Part shown: in pieces, positions 35,608 through 44,847 of the stretch
Layout: every line of letters starts with the position of its first letter
Numbering within the stretch: position 1 is the first letter of the stretch
Source of the DNA: UBA2040 sp963977135
GTDB lineage: Bacteria > Bacteroidota > Bacteroidia > Flavobacteriales_D > Crocinitomicaceae
Direction of reading: 5' to 3'
Length of the DNA: 64,000 nucleotides
NCBI GenBank assembly: GCA_963977135.1
Contig: CAXBNN010000004.1
Coordinates: 235,907-299,906 of the forward strand
Position numbers and translations under genes: made by a program
The notes under the pieces: generated by a model
Seen by the model: only the letters and a program-made list of their open reading frames with translations
What the model was told of the DNA's origin: nothing
The model's database searches: none

Positions 35608-36657
35608 TTAAGAAATACGCGATCTACGCTGCTTTTCAACAAGTACAACCAAATTCCACAAAGCTCGTGCTCCAACATTAGCATCCCATTCATCTTCCTT
35701 GCCAGGTGCAACTTCGTTCAAATCAAAACCAATAATATCTCTGCCTGATTCTAATAGTTTGAAAAATAAATAGTTGATTTCTTGAAGCTGAAAACCGCCT
35801 GTAACTGGTGTTCCTGTGTTCGGACAAAGCTCAGGATTCAATCCGTCTATATCGAAAGAAATGTAGACTTTCTTGGGCAATGTCGCTATGATCTCTTCTA
35901 CCTGATTTTGCCAGGTTCTGCCTTCATATTGTTCTTCTTTCAATTGCCAATCATAGAAAGTTTGAATTCTTCCGTTGCTATTTTCGATCAATTCAACTTC
36001 GGAAGGCGCTATGTCCCGGATCCCAACTTGAACTAAACGAATTAAATTCTCGCAAGATTGCAGCACATTGTACATTATACTCGCATGCGATTGCTCAAAT
36101 CCTTCGTAAGCATTTCTCAAATCTGCATGAGCATCAATTTGTAAAATCCCGAATTCTTCGCCACGATCATTTAATGCTTCAATTAACCCCAATGGCGTGC
36201 TATGTTCACCACCTAAAATCGCCACAAACTTTCCAGAATCTAACAACTTCTTAGCTCTTTCTTTTAAATTCTCTTTTAAAGCTGTTGAACCTGTATTGAT
36301 TTGATTTACAACATCTCTGAAATGTGGGTTAGCACTCACTATTCCGCCATTTTCAAGAAAATCAATGTACTCAATACAATCTAAACAAAAACGCTCGTTG
36401 ATCTCTTTCCATTCTGGAGAAATTGGTGACATATATACCTTCGTTTCGAAAGCTTTTTCCAACCTTGGATGATAAAAATCGAGCTGCAATGAAGCATCTA
36501 AAATTGCTTTTGGACCATCACTTGTTCCTTTCCCATACGACGCAGTTGCATCCCAGGGAACTGGAATAATTACGATATCTGCTTCACTTTCCCCAACCGG
36601 AAAACCAAAAATATTTCCATTGGGTAAAGCTATTCCGTTTGGATCGTAGGTCGACAT
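35608..36657 (-). CDS. Arginase/agmatinase-family ureohydrolase
   Basis: The 349-residue protein has the dimanganese ligand set of the family: H152 in GGEHSTPLG, D175/H177/D179 in IDAHADLR and D269/D271 in SFDIDGLNP. The C-terminal GFDLNEVAPG block is also typical. Enzymes of this fold hydrolyse agmatine to putrescine, or arginine, formiminoglutamate or guanidinobutyrate. It lies one base downstream of the SpeD-SpeE fusion gene on the same strand, so agmatinase (putrescine for spermidine) is the most likely role. An arginine decarboxylase gene, needed for that route, is not in the window. The protein is longer than classical SpeB (about 305). Confidence 0.85.
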   Translation of the reverse strand: MSTYDPNGIALPNGNIFGFPVGESEADIVIIPVPWDATASYGKGTSDGPKAILDASLQLDFYHPRLEKAFETKVYMSPISPEWKEINERFCLDCIEYIDFLENGGIVSANPHFRDVVNQINTGSTALKENLKERAKKLLDSGKFVAILGGEHSTPLGLIEALNDRGEEFGILQIDAHADLRNAYEGFEQSHASIMYNVLQSCENLIRLVQVGIRDIAPSEVELIENSNGRIQTFYDWQLKEEQYEGRTWQNQVEEIIATLPKKVYISFDIDGLNPELCPNTGTPVTGGFQLQEINYLFFKLLESGRDIIGFDLNEVAPGKEDEWDANVGARALWNLVVLVEKQRRSRIS

Positions 36658-36658
36658 C

Positions 36659-37951
36659 TTACTTCACCATTTCTTTAACGAAGTTCGGCGTTGCGAAACT
36701 TCCTGTATGAATATCTGAATTGTAGTATCGTAATCCTTTAGAAGAAACAAATGCATCTATTTCCTCTTGATTTGTAATTTTCTTAGGATGTTTATCTCCT
36801 TTTAATCCATATTGGAAACTCCACATTCCTGTAGGGTAGGTAGGAACAAAGAACAGACTTATAGGAGCATTCTCTTTTCCAAAGATTCCTTGCAATGTTT
36901 GGTTTAATTCAGAAAAAGCTTTTTCGTTAAATTTCGGTGATTCACCTTGAGCAACCAAAATTCCGGTTGAATTCAAAGCGTTGTAACAATTCTTGTAAAA
37001 TTCTGTCGAGAACAAACCTTCCGCCGGACCAACTGGATCAGAACCATCAACAATGATTAAATCATAGAAGTCTTGCTTTGCATTTTTAACATAAGCAATG
37101 CCATCATCTACAATCAACTCCAACTTAGGATTGTCAAATTCAGCAGCGATTTCTGGCAAAAATTCTTTACAAGATTTAATCACTTCGCCATCAATTTCAA
37201 CCATGGTCACTTTCTCAACTGAATCGTGACGCAATATTTCACGAACCGTTCCTCCGTCACCACCACCAATTACTAAAACATTCTTAACGTTTCCATGGGT
37301 AAACATTGAAGGATGGGAAATCATTTCATGATAATGAAACTCATCGTCTATGGTCGTCATTACCATATCATCAAGAGCTAACATTTTACCGTATTTGTAT
37401 GATTCTAGTATTCTTACTCTTTGGAACGGTGATTGAACATCGTAGAATACATCACCAGTAAAACGCAATGATAAGGCTTGATTTTCGTCTTTATCTGTAA
37501 ACCATACGTTTCTTGTGTAGAAATCTGGGTTTTTCCAAACTGTTCCTTCTTCTTGGGCTTTTTGACGCATTGACGTCATATCAAAATCGTTTCTAGTCAA
37601 CAAATTAACCGAACCACGTTTCATTTCAATAGCTGAATAAGATTTTGCTTTGAATGCATCTTTTAACAAATCAAAAGAAACCCATGAATCCATATCACCA
37701 CATGTAAATAAATCTACTGCAGCATAGCCATATTCTGGCCAAGTATGTATTGCTAAATGGCTTTCTTCAATAACCACAACACCAGAAACCCCATAAGGAG
37801 AGAAATGGTGAAATGTTGAATTAATCACTGTAGCTCCAGCTGCCCTCGCTGCTGCAACCATATCACGTTCAATCCCTGCGACGTCGTTCATCAACTTCGG
37901 TTCGCAATTCATAAATTCAACCAAAATGTGGTTTCCTAAAGCAATACTCAT
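36659..37951 (-). CDS. speD-speE: Fusion of S-adenosylmethionine decarboxylase and spermidine synthase
   Basis: The 430-residue protein joins two consecutive spermidine enzymes. Residues 1-125 are a bacterial (T. maritima-type) AdoMet decarboxylase: the self-cleavage site is S64 in EESHLAIHTWPEYGYAAVD, with H69 and C84 in the catalytic positions. Residues 140-430 are spermidine synthase: NVWFTDKDENQ, FQRVRILESYKYGKMLALDD, DEFHYHEM, VLVIGGGDGGTVREIL and IIVDGSDPVGPAEGLF. Self-cleavage before S64 would generate the pyruvoyl group, leaving the synthase on the larger chain. A candidate TACTTTTG promoter lies 30 bases before the ATG, and the agmatinase gene follows after one base. Such fusions are known in some bacteria; they keep decarboxylated AdoMet beside its consumer. 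Confidence 0.93.
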   Translation of the reverse strand: MSIALGNHILVEFMNCEPKLMNDVAGIERDMVAAARAAGATVINSTFHHFSPYGVSGVVVIEESHLAIHTWPEYGYAAVDLFTCGDMDSWVSFDLLKDAFKAKSYSAIEMKRGSVNLLTRNDFDMTSMRQKAQEEGTVWKNPDFYTRNVWFTDKDENQALSLRFTGDVFYDVQSPFQRVRILESYKYGKMLALDDMVMTTIDDEFHYHEMISHPSMFTHGNVKNVLVIGGGDGGTVREILRHDSVEKVTMVEIDGEVIKSCKEFLPEIAAEFDNPKLELIVDDGIAYVKNAKQDFYDLIIVDGSDPVGPAEGLFSTEFYKNCYNALNSTGILVAQGESPKFNEKAFSELNQTLQGIFGKENAPISLFFVPTYPTGMWSFQYGLKGDKHPKKITNQEEIDAFVSSKGLRYYNSDIHTGSFATPNFVKEMVK

Positions 37952-38283
37952 TCTTATTTAAATTTAAATAGTTTGGACGGCAAAAGTAATAGTTTCAAAG
38001 CATTTAATATGTCATTATAGCTTTTTTCTTGTTAAAGAAGTCTGATATTTTGATTGGTTGAAAAGGAAGAACTTAACTGTTATGAAATCTCTTTATACCT
38101 TTCTAAATTTTCAATTGATCGTGTTACCAATTTTAAACTATGACCATTCTGTAAAATGACTTAATTCCTAATTTCAAATAATCTTAATCAGAAAAAAGTA
38201 TTTACATTTATCAAACAATATCTTTAAAAGATAAAACACCACTTCAATGCCGAAATAAAATTCGTTTAATCTTAAAAAAACAC
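37952..38283. other. 332-base divergent intergenic region
   Basis: AT-rich spacer between the divergent speD-speE and kelch-protein genes. It contains the speD-speE -7 box, a short palindrome TATCTT-TAA-AAGATA near 38218-38232 upstream of the kelch gene, and a 25-codon frame (38082-38159) that I do not regard as a gene. I see no RNA structure, tRNA or terminator. Confidence 0.5.
37981..37988 (-). promoter_or_regulatory. Candidate speD-speE promoter (-7 box)
   Basis: Reads TACTTTTG on the minus strand, an exact TAnnTTTG match, giving a leader of about 25 bases. No TTTG at the -33 distance. Confidence 0.4.
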
Positions 38284-39513
38284 ATGAACAAAAATATAAT
38301 CTATTTACTGCTTTTTTTCTCAGTTCAAGCGTTTGGTCAATCTTCTGAAATTGATGATTGTACTAATGATACCATAGTGTCCATAGAAAATTTGCCCTCA
38401 ACTCGCGGTGGAGCTCATTCTATAGTCTATAATTCAGAAATCTATATTTTCGGAGGTGCCCAGAACGGTTCTGCAATAAATTCCACTTCGAAATACTCAA
38501 TAAACTCTGATAGCTGGAGCAACCTTGCAAATATGCCAACAGCCCGCTCGCATATGGGGGTAGCTGAGTTGAATGGTATTGTTTATTGTATGGCTGGATA
38601 TGGTGGTTTTTTTAGTAATAAAAATGAAGCATACAATATTTCTACAAATAGCTGGCAACTATTACCAAATCTTCCTGCTGCTATGTCTAGTTGCGATGCA
38701 GTCACATTAAATGGGAAGATTTATGTAATTGGGGGTTCTAATGGAATAACAGTCAATCATTTTTACGCTTATTCGCCTGCAACAAATACCTATCAAACAC
38801 TTAGTACGCCGATTCAAAATAGATCTGAAGGAAGTCTACTTGTTTACAATAATAAAATTTATTTAGTGGGTGGTCAGTATTATAATGGATCACAGTATTG
38901 TTCAAATAAATTAGATGAATATGATCCATTACTGGATGCATGGAGCACAAAAACAGATTTACCAGCTGCACTTAGAGGCTCGGCTGTAACTCTTTATAAT
39001 AACAAAATTTACGTTTTCGGAGGTTCTTCTACTACCCCCGTAGTAACTCCTCAAAACTCTCTTTATGCATACGATTTTACTTCAAATACATGGTCTACAT
39101 TAAATAATACACCCTTCACCATTTATGACATGGATGCAATTTCAAATAATAATATAGCATACCTATTTGGAGGTTACAACTCGACAAATGTCACATCTAA
39201 TTTGTGCTATAAATACTATTGTCTTGATTTACTAGCTAGTGTAAATGAGCTTTATTTTGAAAATTATTTTTCTGTCTTTCCCAACCCGACAAAGGATATA
39301 GTTACAATAGAATTGACTATAGAATCTTCTATTTTAAAAGGACATTTAATTATTATTACAAATTCCTTGGGTCAGAATATTTTAACAAAGTCAGTTAATT
39401 CTAATCAAATTAAAATTGATAGCTCCACATTGGGAGATTCAGGTATTTATTTCATTAATTTGATCGATAGCCAAAATAATATTGTTAAAACGAAGAAAAT
39501 TGTCCGTTTATAG
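38284..39513 (+). CDS. Secreted kelch-repeat protein with T9SS type A sorting domain
   Basis: The 409-residue product has a signal peptide (MNKNIIYLLLFFSVQAFGQ). Residues 30-310 hold about six kelch blades recognisable by the pattern 'R..H......IY.FGG......Y....W': YIFGGAQNG, DSWSNLANMPTARSHMG, IYVIGGSNG, IYLVGGQYY, IYVFGGSST, AYLFGGYNS. Six to seven blades would close a beta-propeller. The last 80 residues are a type A sorting domain (VFPNPTKDIVTIE; SGIYFINLIDSQ), so it should be exported by T9SS. It has no operon partner: the 332-base spacer precedes it and a convergent gene follows. A binding or adhesion role is likely; no catalytic residues are evident. Confidence 0.9.
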   Translation: MNKNIIYLLLFFSVQAFGQSSEIDDCTNDTIVSIENLPSTRGGAHSIVYNSEIYIFGGAQNGSAINSTSKYSINSDSWSNLANMPTARSHMGVAELNGIVYCMAGYGGFFSNKNEAYNISTNSWQLLPNLPAAMSSCDAVTLNGKIYVIGGSNGITVNHFYAYSPATNTYQTLSTPIQNRSEGSLLVYNNKIYLVGGQYYNGSQYCSNKLDEYDPLLDAWSTKTDLPAALRGSAVTLYNNKIYVFGGSSTTPVVTPQNSLYAYDFTSNTWSTLNNTPFTIYDMDAISNNNIAYLFGGYNSTNVTSNLCYKYYCLDLLASVNELYFENYFSVFPNPTKDIVTIELTIESSILKGHLIIITNSLGQNILTKSVNSNQIKIDSSTLGDSGIYFINLIDSQNNIVKTKKIVRL

Positions 39514-39540
39514 TTTTTGAATTTTACTTGAACAAGGTCA

Positions 39541-40293
39541 TTACATGACTCCAAGCCCAAACAGGGCAAAGTCGTATTTGCACGGATCATCAGAATCAAA
39601 TTCTCTTAAATTTTGCATTAACTCTTCTAAAGCTTGCCAATCATCTTGTTTTCTTGTGATTAGCCCTAACTTTCTGCCAACTGTGCTGGTGTGAATATCT
39701 AAAGGCAAATATAATTCGCTCGTAGAAATAGATTTCCAAATTCCAAAATCAACACCCATATTGTCATTTCGGACCATCCACCTTAAATACATGTTTAACC
39801 GTTTTGCTGCAGATTTTTTCGCAGGATTAGCAAGATGCTTTTCACTGCGTTTTTCATGCGGATAGGAGAGAAGGACATTCCGAAAATTGACTATTCTTCC
39901 TTTTACACCAGGATATTCAGAGCTTTCATCGAAAACTTCTTCTAAGGAAGAATATTCCGTATAAACTTGTCGAAGTGCTCCGACAAAGAACTGTAGATCA
40001 CTTTTTTGAAAAGTACGATGTACAAAATGAAGGTTTTTAAAATCAGAATCTTTATGATTCATAACGAATTCAAAGGGCTCATTTTCAAATATTTCCACCA
40101 ATCGATTCCCACTGGTAATTATTGACTTTCGATTTCCCCAAGCAATGGTTGCCATTAGTAAACCCATAATTTCAATATCCTCTTTTTTGGAAAATTGGTG
40201 GACAATTCCCAAGGGATCATCTTTTAGAAATGAAGGTTCATTGAATTGTTCGACTTTTTGATCAAGAAAGGTCTTTAGTTCATCAAATGTCAT
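39541..40293 (-). CDS. TIGR02757 family protein (DUF2400)
   Basis: The 250-residue cytoplasmic protein matches the TIGR02757 family: MTFDELKTFLDQKVEQFN, PLGIVHQFSKKEDIEIMGLLMATIAWGNR (about 25-55), RLNMYLRWMVRND (about 163-175) and LYLPLDIHTSTVGRKLGL. The AWGNR and MYLRWMVR patterns and the helical character resemble the helix-hairpin-helix DNA glycosylase fold, but no function is established. The frame opens seven codons earlier at 40314, inside lolD; ATG 40293, which gives the usual family N-terminus and lies 4 bases after the lolD stop, is preferred. It is the last gene of the ribBA-lolD run. Confidence 0.8.
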   Translation of the reverse strand: MTFDELKTFLDQKVEQFNEPSFLKDDPLGIVHQFSKKEDIEIMGLLMATIAWGNRKSIITSGNRLVEIFENEPFEFVMNHKDSDFKNLHFVHRTFQKSDLQFFVGALRQVYTEYSSLEEVFDESSEYPGVKGRIVNFRNVLLSYPHEKRSEKHLANPAKKSAAKRLNMYLRWMVRNDNMGVDFGIWKSISTSELYLPLDIHTSTVGRKLGLITRKQDDWQALEELMQNLREFDSDDPCKYDFALFGLGVM

Positions 40294-40297
40294 TGAA

Positions 40298-40948
40298 TTA
40301 GACGAAAAGTCCATCCGACATTTTTAACTTTCTGTCTGCCATATTCGCTAAAGCTTCGTTGTGCGTTACAATTACGAAAGTATGATTGAATTGATCTCTC
40401 AAATCGAAAAATAACTTGTGTAATGCTTCTGAATTGGCTGAATCTAAATTTCCTGAGGGTTCATCGGCGAAAATGACTTTCGGTTGATTAATTAAAGCTC
40501 TTGCAACAGAAATTCGTTGTTGTTCACCTCCAGAAAGTTCTTGTGGCTGATGAGTCGCTCTATCCGCCAAACCTAAAATCTCCAAATATTTTTCTGCTTT
40601 TGCTTTTGCTTCAGACTTAGAATCACCTTTTATTAGTGCCGGTAACATAACGTTCTCAACTGCGGTAAATTCTGGTAATAATTGATGAAACTGAAAAATG
40701 AAACCAATATTCTCGTTTCGGAATTGAGCCATTTTTCTTTCAGATAGTCCAGAAACATTGGTGTCTGCAATAGAAATATTTCCAGAGTCGGCTTTATCTA
40801 ATGTTCCAAGAATTTGTAAAAGAGTGGTTTTTCCAGCACCAGAGGAACCTACAATAGAAACAATCTCGCCAGCTTTCACATGCAAATCTATTCCTTTCAG
40901 AATTTGCAATTCACCATACTTTTTGAAAATCCCGCTTGCCTTTAGCAT
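40298..40948 (-). CDS. lolD: ABC transporter ATPase, LolD/MacB type
   Basis: The 216-residue ATPase has Walker A GSSGAGKTT (34-42), a Q-loop in FIFQFHQLLPEFTAVENVMLP, signature LSGGEQQR, Walker B VIFADEPSGNLDS and an H-loop VIVTHNE. The FQFHQLLPEFTALEN-type block and the small size are characteristic of LolD, which powers release of lipoproteins from the inner membrane with LolC/E; related MacB/FtsE-type ATPases share much of this. No LolC/E permease is in the window, so the partner is elsewhere. Its ATG overlaps the ribBA stop (TAATG), so the genes are translationally coupled. Confidence 0.85.
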   Translation of the reverse strand: MLKASGIFKKYGELQILKGIDLHVKAGEIVSIVGSSGAGKTTLLQILGTLDKADSGNISIADTNVSGLSERKMAQFRNENIGFIFQFHQLLPEFTAVENVMLPALIKGDSKSEAKAKAEKYLEILGLADRATHQPQELSGGEQQRISVARALINQPKVIFADEPSGNLDSANSEALHKLFFDLRDQFNHTFVIVTHNEALANMADRKLKMSDGLFV

Positions 40949-42162
40949 TATTTATCCATTTTCAAACTGTGGCCCATTTTATCTCTTTTGGTCTTCAAAT
41001 AAGCATCATTATGGATATTACTATCAATTTCTAAAGCTATATTTTCTACGATTTCAAGTCCGTAACCAATTAATCCTGAACGTTTTTGAGGATTATTAGA
41101 CATTAATTTCATTTTTGAAATACCCATGTCACGAATCATCTGTGCACCAATACCATAATCACGACTATCGGCTTTAAATCCTAATTCTATATTGGCTTCA
41201 ACAGTATCTCGACCTTGTTCCTGTAATTTGTATGCTTTCAGCTTATTTACTAAACCTATTCCACGACCTTCTTGATTTAGATAAATGATTGCACCTTTTC
41301 CTTCTGCTTCAATCATTTCCATTGCTTTGTGCAATTGAGGACCGCAGTCACATCGACAAGAACCAAATATATCGCCGGTCATGCATGAAGAATGTACTCG
41401 AACCAAAACAGGCTCATCTTTCTCCCATTCACCTTTATAAAGCACCAAATGCTCTTTCCCTGTATTAATTTCACGGAAAGCCACCATTTTGAAGTCTCCT
41501 TGAGCAGTGGGCAATTGAATGTCAACCATTCTTTCGATTAATGACTCCGTTGCAAGTCTATATTGGATTAAATCTTCAATGGAAACAATCTTTAAATCAA
41601 AACGTTTGGCAATTTCCATTAACTGTGGCAAACGTGCCATTGTTCCGTCTTCATTCAGAATTTCAACGATAACTCCAGCCGCCTCAAATCCTGCTAAACG
41701 TGAGAAATCAATTGCTGCCTCAGTGTGCCCAGCTCTTCTCAACACGCCACCTTTCTTTGCCCTTAATGGGAAAATATGGCCTGGTTTACCGAGTTCTTCA
41801 GGCTTTATTGTTGGGTCGATAAGCGCTAAAACGGTTTTCGATCTATCTGAAGCAGAAATACCCGTTGTACAACCATGACCGACTAAGTCAACAGAAACTG
41901 TAAAAGGTGTTTCATATGCAGCAGTGTTGCTTTGAACCATTAGGCTTAAACCTAGCTCGTCGCATTTATCTTCCACTATTGGTGCGCAAATAAGTCCTCG
42001 TCCGTGTGTTGCCATGAAATTGATTATCTCAGGCGTCACATTACGTGCCGCCGTGAGAAAATCACCTTCATTTTCACGGTCTTCATCATCAACTACGATA
42101 ATTACTTTACCGTTTCTTATATCTTCGATTGCTTCTTCAATCGTATTTAATCTTTCACTCAT
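40948..42162 (-). CDS. ribBA: Bifunctional DHBP synthase / GTP cyclohydrolase II
   Basis: RibBA provides both precursors of riboflavin: 3,4-dihydroxy-2-butanone 4-phosphate from ribulose 5-phosphate, and the pyrimidine from GTP. The N-terminal RibB domain (about 1-200) shows VDDEDRENEGDF, ATHGRGLICAP, GISASDRSKT and RRAGHTEAAIDFSRLAG. The C-terminal RibA domain has the zinc cysteines CMTGDIFGSCRCDCG, the arginine motif NQEGRGIGL and YGIGAQMIRDMG. At 404 residues it is full length. A TATTTTTG box lies 18 bases before the ATG, on the flank of a clpB terminator hairpin. There is too little leader for an FMN riboswitch. lolD overlaps the stop. Confidence 0.96.
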   Translation of the reverse strand: MSERLNTIEEAIEDIRNGKVIIVVDDEDRENEGDFLTAARNVTPEIINFMATHGRGLICAPIVEDKCDELGLSLMVQSNTAAYETPFTVSVDLVGHGCTTGISASDRSKTVLALIDPTIKPEELGKPGHIFPLRAKKGGVLRRAGHTEAAIDFSRLAGFEAAGVIVEILNEDGTMARLPQLMEIAKRFDLKIVSIEDLIQYRLATESLIERMVDIQLPTAQGDFKMVAFREINTGKEHLVLYKGEWEKDEPVLVRVHSSCMTGDIFGSCRCDCGPQLHKAMEMIEAEGKGAIIYLNQEGRGIGLVNKLKAYKLQEQGRDTVEANIELGFKADSRDYGIGAQMIRDMGISKMKLMSNNPQKRSGLIGYGLEIVENIALEIDSNIHNDAYLKTKRDKMGHSLKMDK

Positions 42163-42179
42163 TCCTTTGAAATTCCTTG

Positions 42180-42187
42180 CAAAAATA
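42180..42187 (-). promoter_or_regulatory. Candidate ribBA promoter (-7 box)
   Basis: Reads TATTTTTG on the minus strand, an exact TAnnTTTG match, about 12 bases from the predicted start site to the ATG. It coincides with the T-rich tract of the clpB terminator hairpin. Confidence 0.45.
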
Positions 42188-42209
42188 AGGCTAATTTATG
42201 AAACTAGCC
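42181..42209 (-). terminator. Probable clpB terminator overlapping the ribBA promoter
   Basis: On the minus strand, 14 bases after the clpB stop, an imperfect palindrome with arms GGCTA.TTT and AAA.TAGCC is followed by TTATTTTT. The stem has one mismatch per arm and a short loop, so it is weaker than the other terminators in the window. Confidence 0.5.
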
Positions 42210-42222
42210 GCCCAGTTACAGA

Positions 42223-44847
42223 TTAAACAGTCCGAACCTCTTCCTGTTCGTTTATTGGTTTGCGAAAAACAACTTTTCCATCAAAAACATCCATGATCAC
42301 GTTTTGGTCTATACATACTTTTTGTGCAAGTATTGATTTCGACAGCTCATTCAAAATTTGCTTTTGAATCAAACGCTTCACTGGACGAGCTCCAAAATAA
42401 GGGTCATATCCTGCTTCTGCGATCCAATTGTGAGCTTCTTCAGTAATAACTAAAGTATAGCCTTTTTCTTTCATCAATTTAATGAGATTATCCAATTGTA
42501 TTGTAACAATATCCTTGATATTCGATTTTGTTAGAGGAGTAAATAAAAGGATTTCATCTATACGGTTCAAAAACTCTGGACGAATCGTTTGTTTTAAAAG
42601 TTCATCAATCATGAATTTTGCTTTCTCTGCAATTTCAGGGTATTCCGACTCTTTTTTACCGTCGAATTGTTCATGTATTTGAGTTGAGCCAATATTAGAT
42701 GTCATGATGATTATTGTGTTTTTAAAATTCACAACACGACCTTTATTATCTGTCAATCGACCATCGTCCAATACTTGGAGCAAAACATTGAAGACATCTG
42801 GATGAGCTTTCTCGATTTCATCCAATAAAATAATCGAATAAGGACGACGTCGAACAGCTTCTGTCAATTGACCGCCTTCATCGTAGCCAACGTATCCTGG
42901 AGGCGCTCCAACCAAACGACTAACAGAGTGTTTTTCTTGGTATTCGGACATATCGATTCTAGTCATGGCGTTTTCGTCATTGAATAGATATTCTGCCAGT
43001 GCTTTTGCCAATTCGGTTTTTCCTACACCCGTAGTTCCTAAGAAAATGAAAGATCCAATTGGTTTTTTATCATCTTGTAATCCTGCTCGAGAACGACGAA
43101 CAGCATCTGATATTGCGATTATCGCTTCTTTTTGCCCAACTATCCTTTTTCCTAATTCATCTTCAAGTCGAAGTAATTTTTGAACTTCGCTCTCAACCAT
43201 TCTACTTACAGGTATTCCCGTCCATTTAGAGACTACTTCGGCAATTTCCTCTGCATCAACTTCTTCTTTTACGAGCTTGCTTTTGGATTGAATTTCAATG
43301 AGTTTCGCTTTATTTTCTTCTAGCTTTTGCTCTTCATCCTTTATTTTTCCATAACGCAATTCTGCGACTTTTTCATAGTCACCATTACGTTCTGCTTGTT
43401 CAGCCTCAAACTTGTATTGTTCAATTTTTTCCTTTGAACTTGTCAATTCTTCTGCCGCATTTCTTTCGGTTTGCCATTTTGCTGAAAAAGAATCTTTTTT
43501 CTCTTTCAATTCAGACAGTTCTTTGTCTAAAAGCGTCATTTTTTTTGTATCATTTTCACGCTTAATAGCTTCACGCTCAATTTCTAACTGCATAATCTTA
43601 CGTTCCAACTCGTCCAATTCAACAGGTTTAGAGTTAATTTCCATTTGCAATTTAGCGGCTGCTTCATCCATTAAGTCAATTGCTTTGTCTGGCAAAAACC
43701 GATCGGTGATGTATCGTTGTGACAATTCTACAGCGGCAAGAATCGCTTCGTCCTTAATGATAACTTTGTGGTGCGTTTCATATTTTTCTTTAATTCCTCT
43801 TAAAATTGAAACTGCATCTTCGGTTGTCGGCTCATCAACCATCACGGTTTGAAATCGTCTAACCAAAGCTTTATCCTTTTCAAAGTATTTTTGATATTCG
43901 GCTAGGGTAGTGGCACCAACAGCGCGCAATTCTCCCCTCGCCAAAGCCGGTTTCAAAATATTCGCGGCATCCATTGCGCCTTCTCCGCCTCCAGCTCCAA
44001 CTAGTGTATGTATTTCATCAATAAAGAGAATTATTTCACCTGCTGACTCTGTTACCTCTTTAATTACCGCTTTTAAACGTTCTTCGAATTCACCTTTGTA
44101 TTTTGCACCAGCAACTAAAGCCCCCATATCTAAGGAATAAACTTTTTTATTCGCTAAGTTTTCTGGAATATCGCCTTCAACAATTCGATGAGCAATTCCT
44201 TCAGCTATGGCTGTCTTACCAACACCAGGTTCACCAATTAGGATTGGGTTATTCTTTATTCGTCTTGATAGAATTTGCAGTACACGACGAATTTCATCGT
44301 CTCGACCTATGACTGGATCGAGCTTTCCGTTTTCGGCCAATTCATTTAAATTCTTCGCGAATCTATTTAATGATTGGTAATTTGAATCTTGTGAAGAATC
44401 TTCTACTTTATTTCCATTTCTTAATGTCATTATTTCTTCAGTTAGTTTTTTTGAATCTATTTTATGGTCTTTTAGCAAACGACCAATTGCGTCATCTGTA
44501 TTTGTTAACGAGGCCAATATAGCCTCCGCACTTACAAATTTATCTTCCCATTTTGTGGAAAGCTTTTCTGCATTTTGTAAAGTACGCAGTAAATCGTTTG
44601 AAATTTGAACTTGTGAACCTTCAGTTTTAGGAAAACTGGCAACGATGTTTTCAACAATTTTTGTAAAACTCTTTACTTCAATTCCCAATTTATTCAACAA
44701 AAATCCAGTAACATGCTCATCATTCTGCAATAAGGCCAATAATATATGTCCACTCTCTATTACGGACTGCTTATTATCCTCAGCAATTACAGTGGCTGCA
44801 TTCAATATCTCTTTTGACTTGTCGGTATATTTTTCAAAATTTATCAT
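42223..44847 (-). CDS. clpB: ATP-dependent disaggregase ClpB
   Basis: ClpB, with the DnaK system, extracts proteins from aggregates after heat stress; it works as a cytosolic hexamer. The 874-residue protein has the N-domain (1-150, TDKSKEILNAATVIAEDN), AAA-1 with Walker A GEPGVGKTA near 205 and Walker B ILFIDEIHTLVG, the middle coiled-coil domain (about 400-530, Glu/Lys-rich), and AAA-2 with GTTGVGKTELAKA, IDMSEYQEKHSVSRLVGAPPGYVGY, ILLDEIEKAHPDVFN and sensor-2 GARPVKRLIQ. The middle domain separates it from ClpC/ClpA. No CIRCE or heat-shock site is obvious upstream. A probable weak terminator separates it from ribBA. Confidence 0.97.
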   Translation of the reverse strand: MINFEKYTDKSKEILNAATVIAEDNKQSVIESGHILLALLQNDEHVTGFLLNKLGIEVKSFTKIVENIVASFPKTEGSQVQISNDLLRTLQNAEKLSTKWEDKFVSAEAILASLTNTDDAIGRLLKDHKIDSKKLTEEIMTLRNGNKVEDSSQDSNYQSLNRFAKNLNELAENGKLDPVIGRDDEIRRVLQILSRRIKNNPILIGEPGVGKTAIAEGIAHRIVEGDIPENLANKKVYSLDMGALVAGAKYKGEFEERLKAVIKEVTESAGEIILFIDEIHTLVGAGGGEGAMDAANILKPALARGELRAVGATTLAEYQKYFEKDKALVRRFQTVMVDEPTTEDAVSILRGIKEKYETHHKVIIKDEAILAAVELSQRYITDRFLPDKAIDLMDEAAAKLQMEINSKPVELDELERKIMQLEIEREAIKRENDTKKMTLLDKELSELKEKKDSFSAKWQTERNAAEELTSSKEKIEQYKFEAEQAERNGDYEKVAELRYGKIKDEEQKLEENKAKLIEIQSKSKLVKEEVDAEEIAEVVSKWTGIPVSRMVESEVQKLLRLEDELGKRIVGQKEAIIAISDAVRRSRAGLQDDKKPIGSFIFLGTTGVGKTELAKALAEYLFNDENAMTRIDMSEYQEKHSVSRLVGAPPGYVGYDEGGQLTEAVRRRPYSIILLDEIEKAHPDVFNVLLQVLDDGRLTDNKGRVVNFKNTIIIMTSNIGSTQIHEQFDGKKESEYPEIAEKAKFMIDELLKQTIRPEFLNRIDEILLFTPLTKSNIKDIVTIQLDNLIKLMKEKGYTLVITEEAHNWIAEAGYDPYFGARPVKRLIQKQILNELSKSILAQKVCIDQNVIMDVFDGKVVFRKPINEQEEVRTV

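Noticed and set aside
38082..38159. 25-codon frame in the speD-speE/kelch spacer
   Set aside because: Too short, with no promoter or conserved feature; its signal-like sequence can occur by chance in AT-rich DNA.
42163..42222. Possible FMN riboswitch upstream of ribBA
   Set aside because: Only 60 bases separate clpB and ribBA, too short for an RFN element, and the conserved RFN core is not visible.
43412..43852. 146-codon open frame antisense to clpB
   Set aside because: It lies wholly within the ClpB middle and AAA-1 coding region, has no recognisable domain, and is explained by the codon use of the opposite strand.
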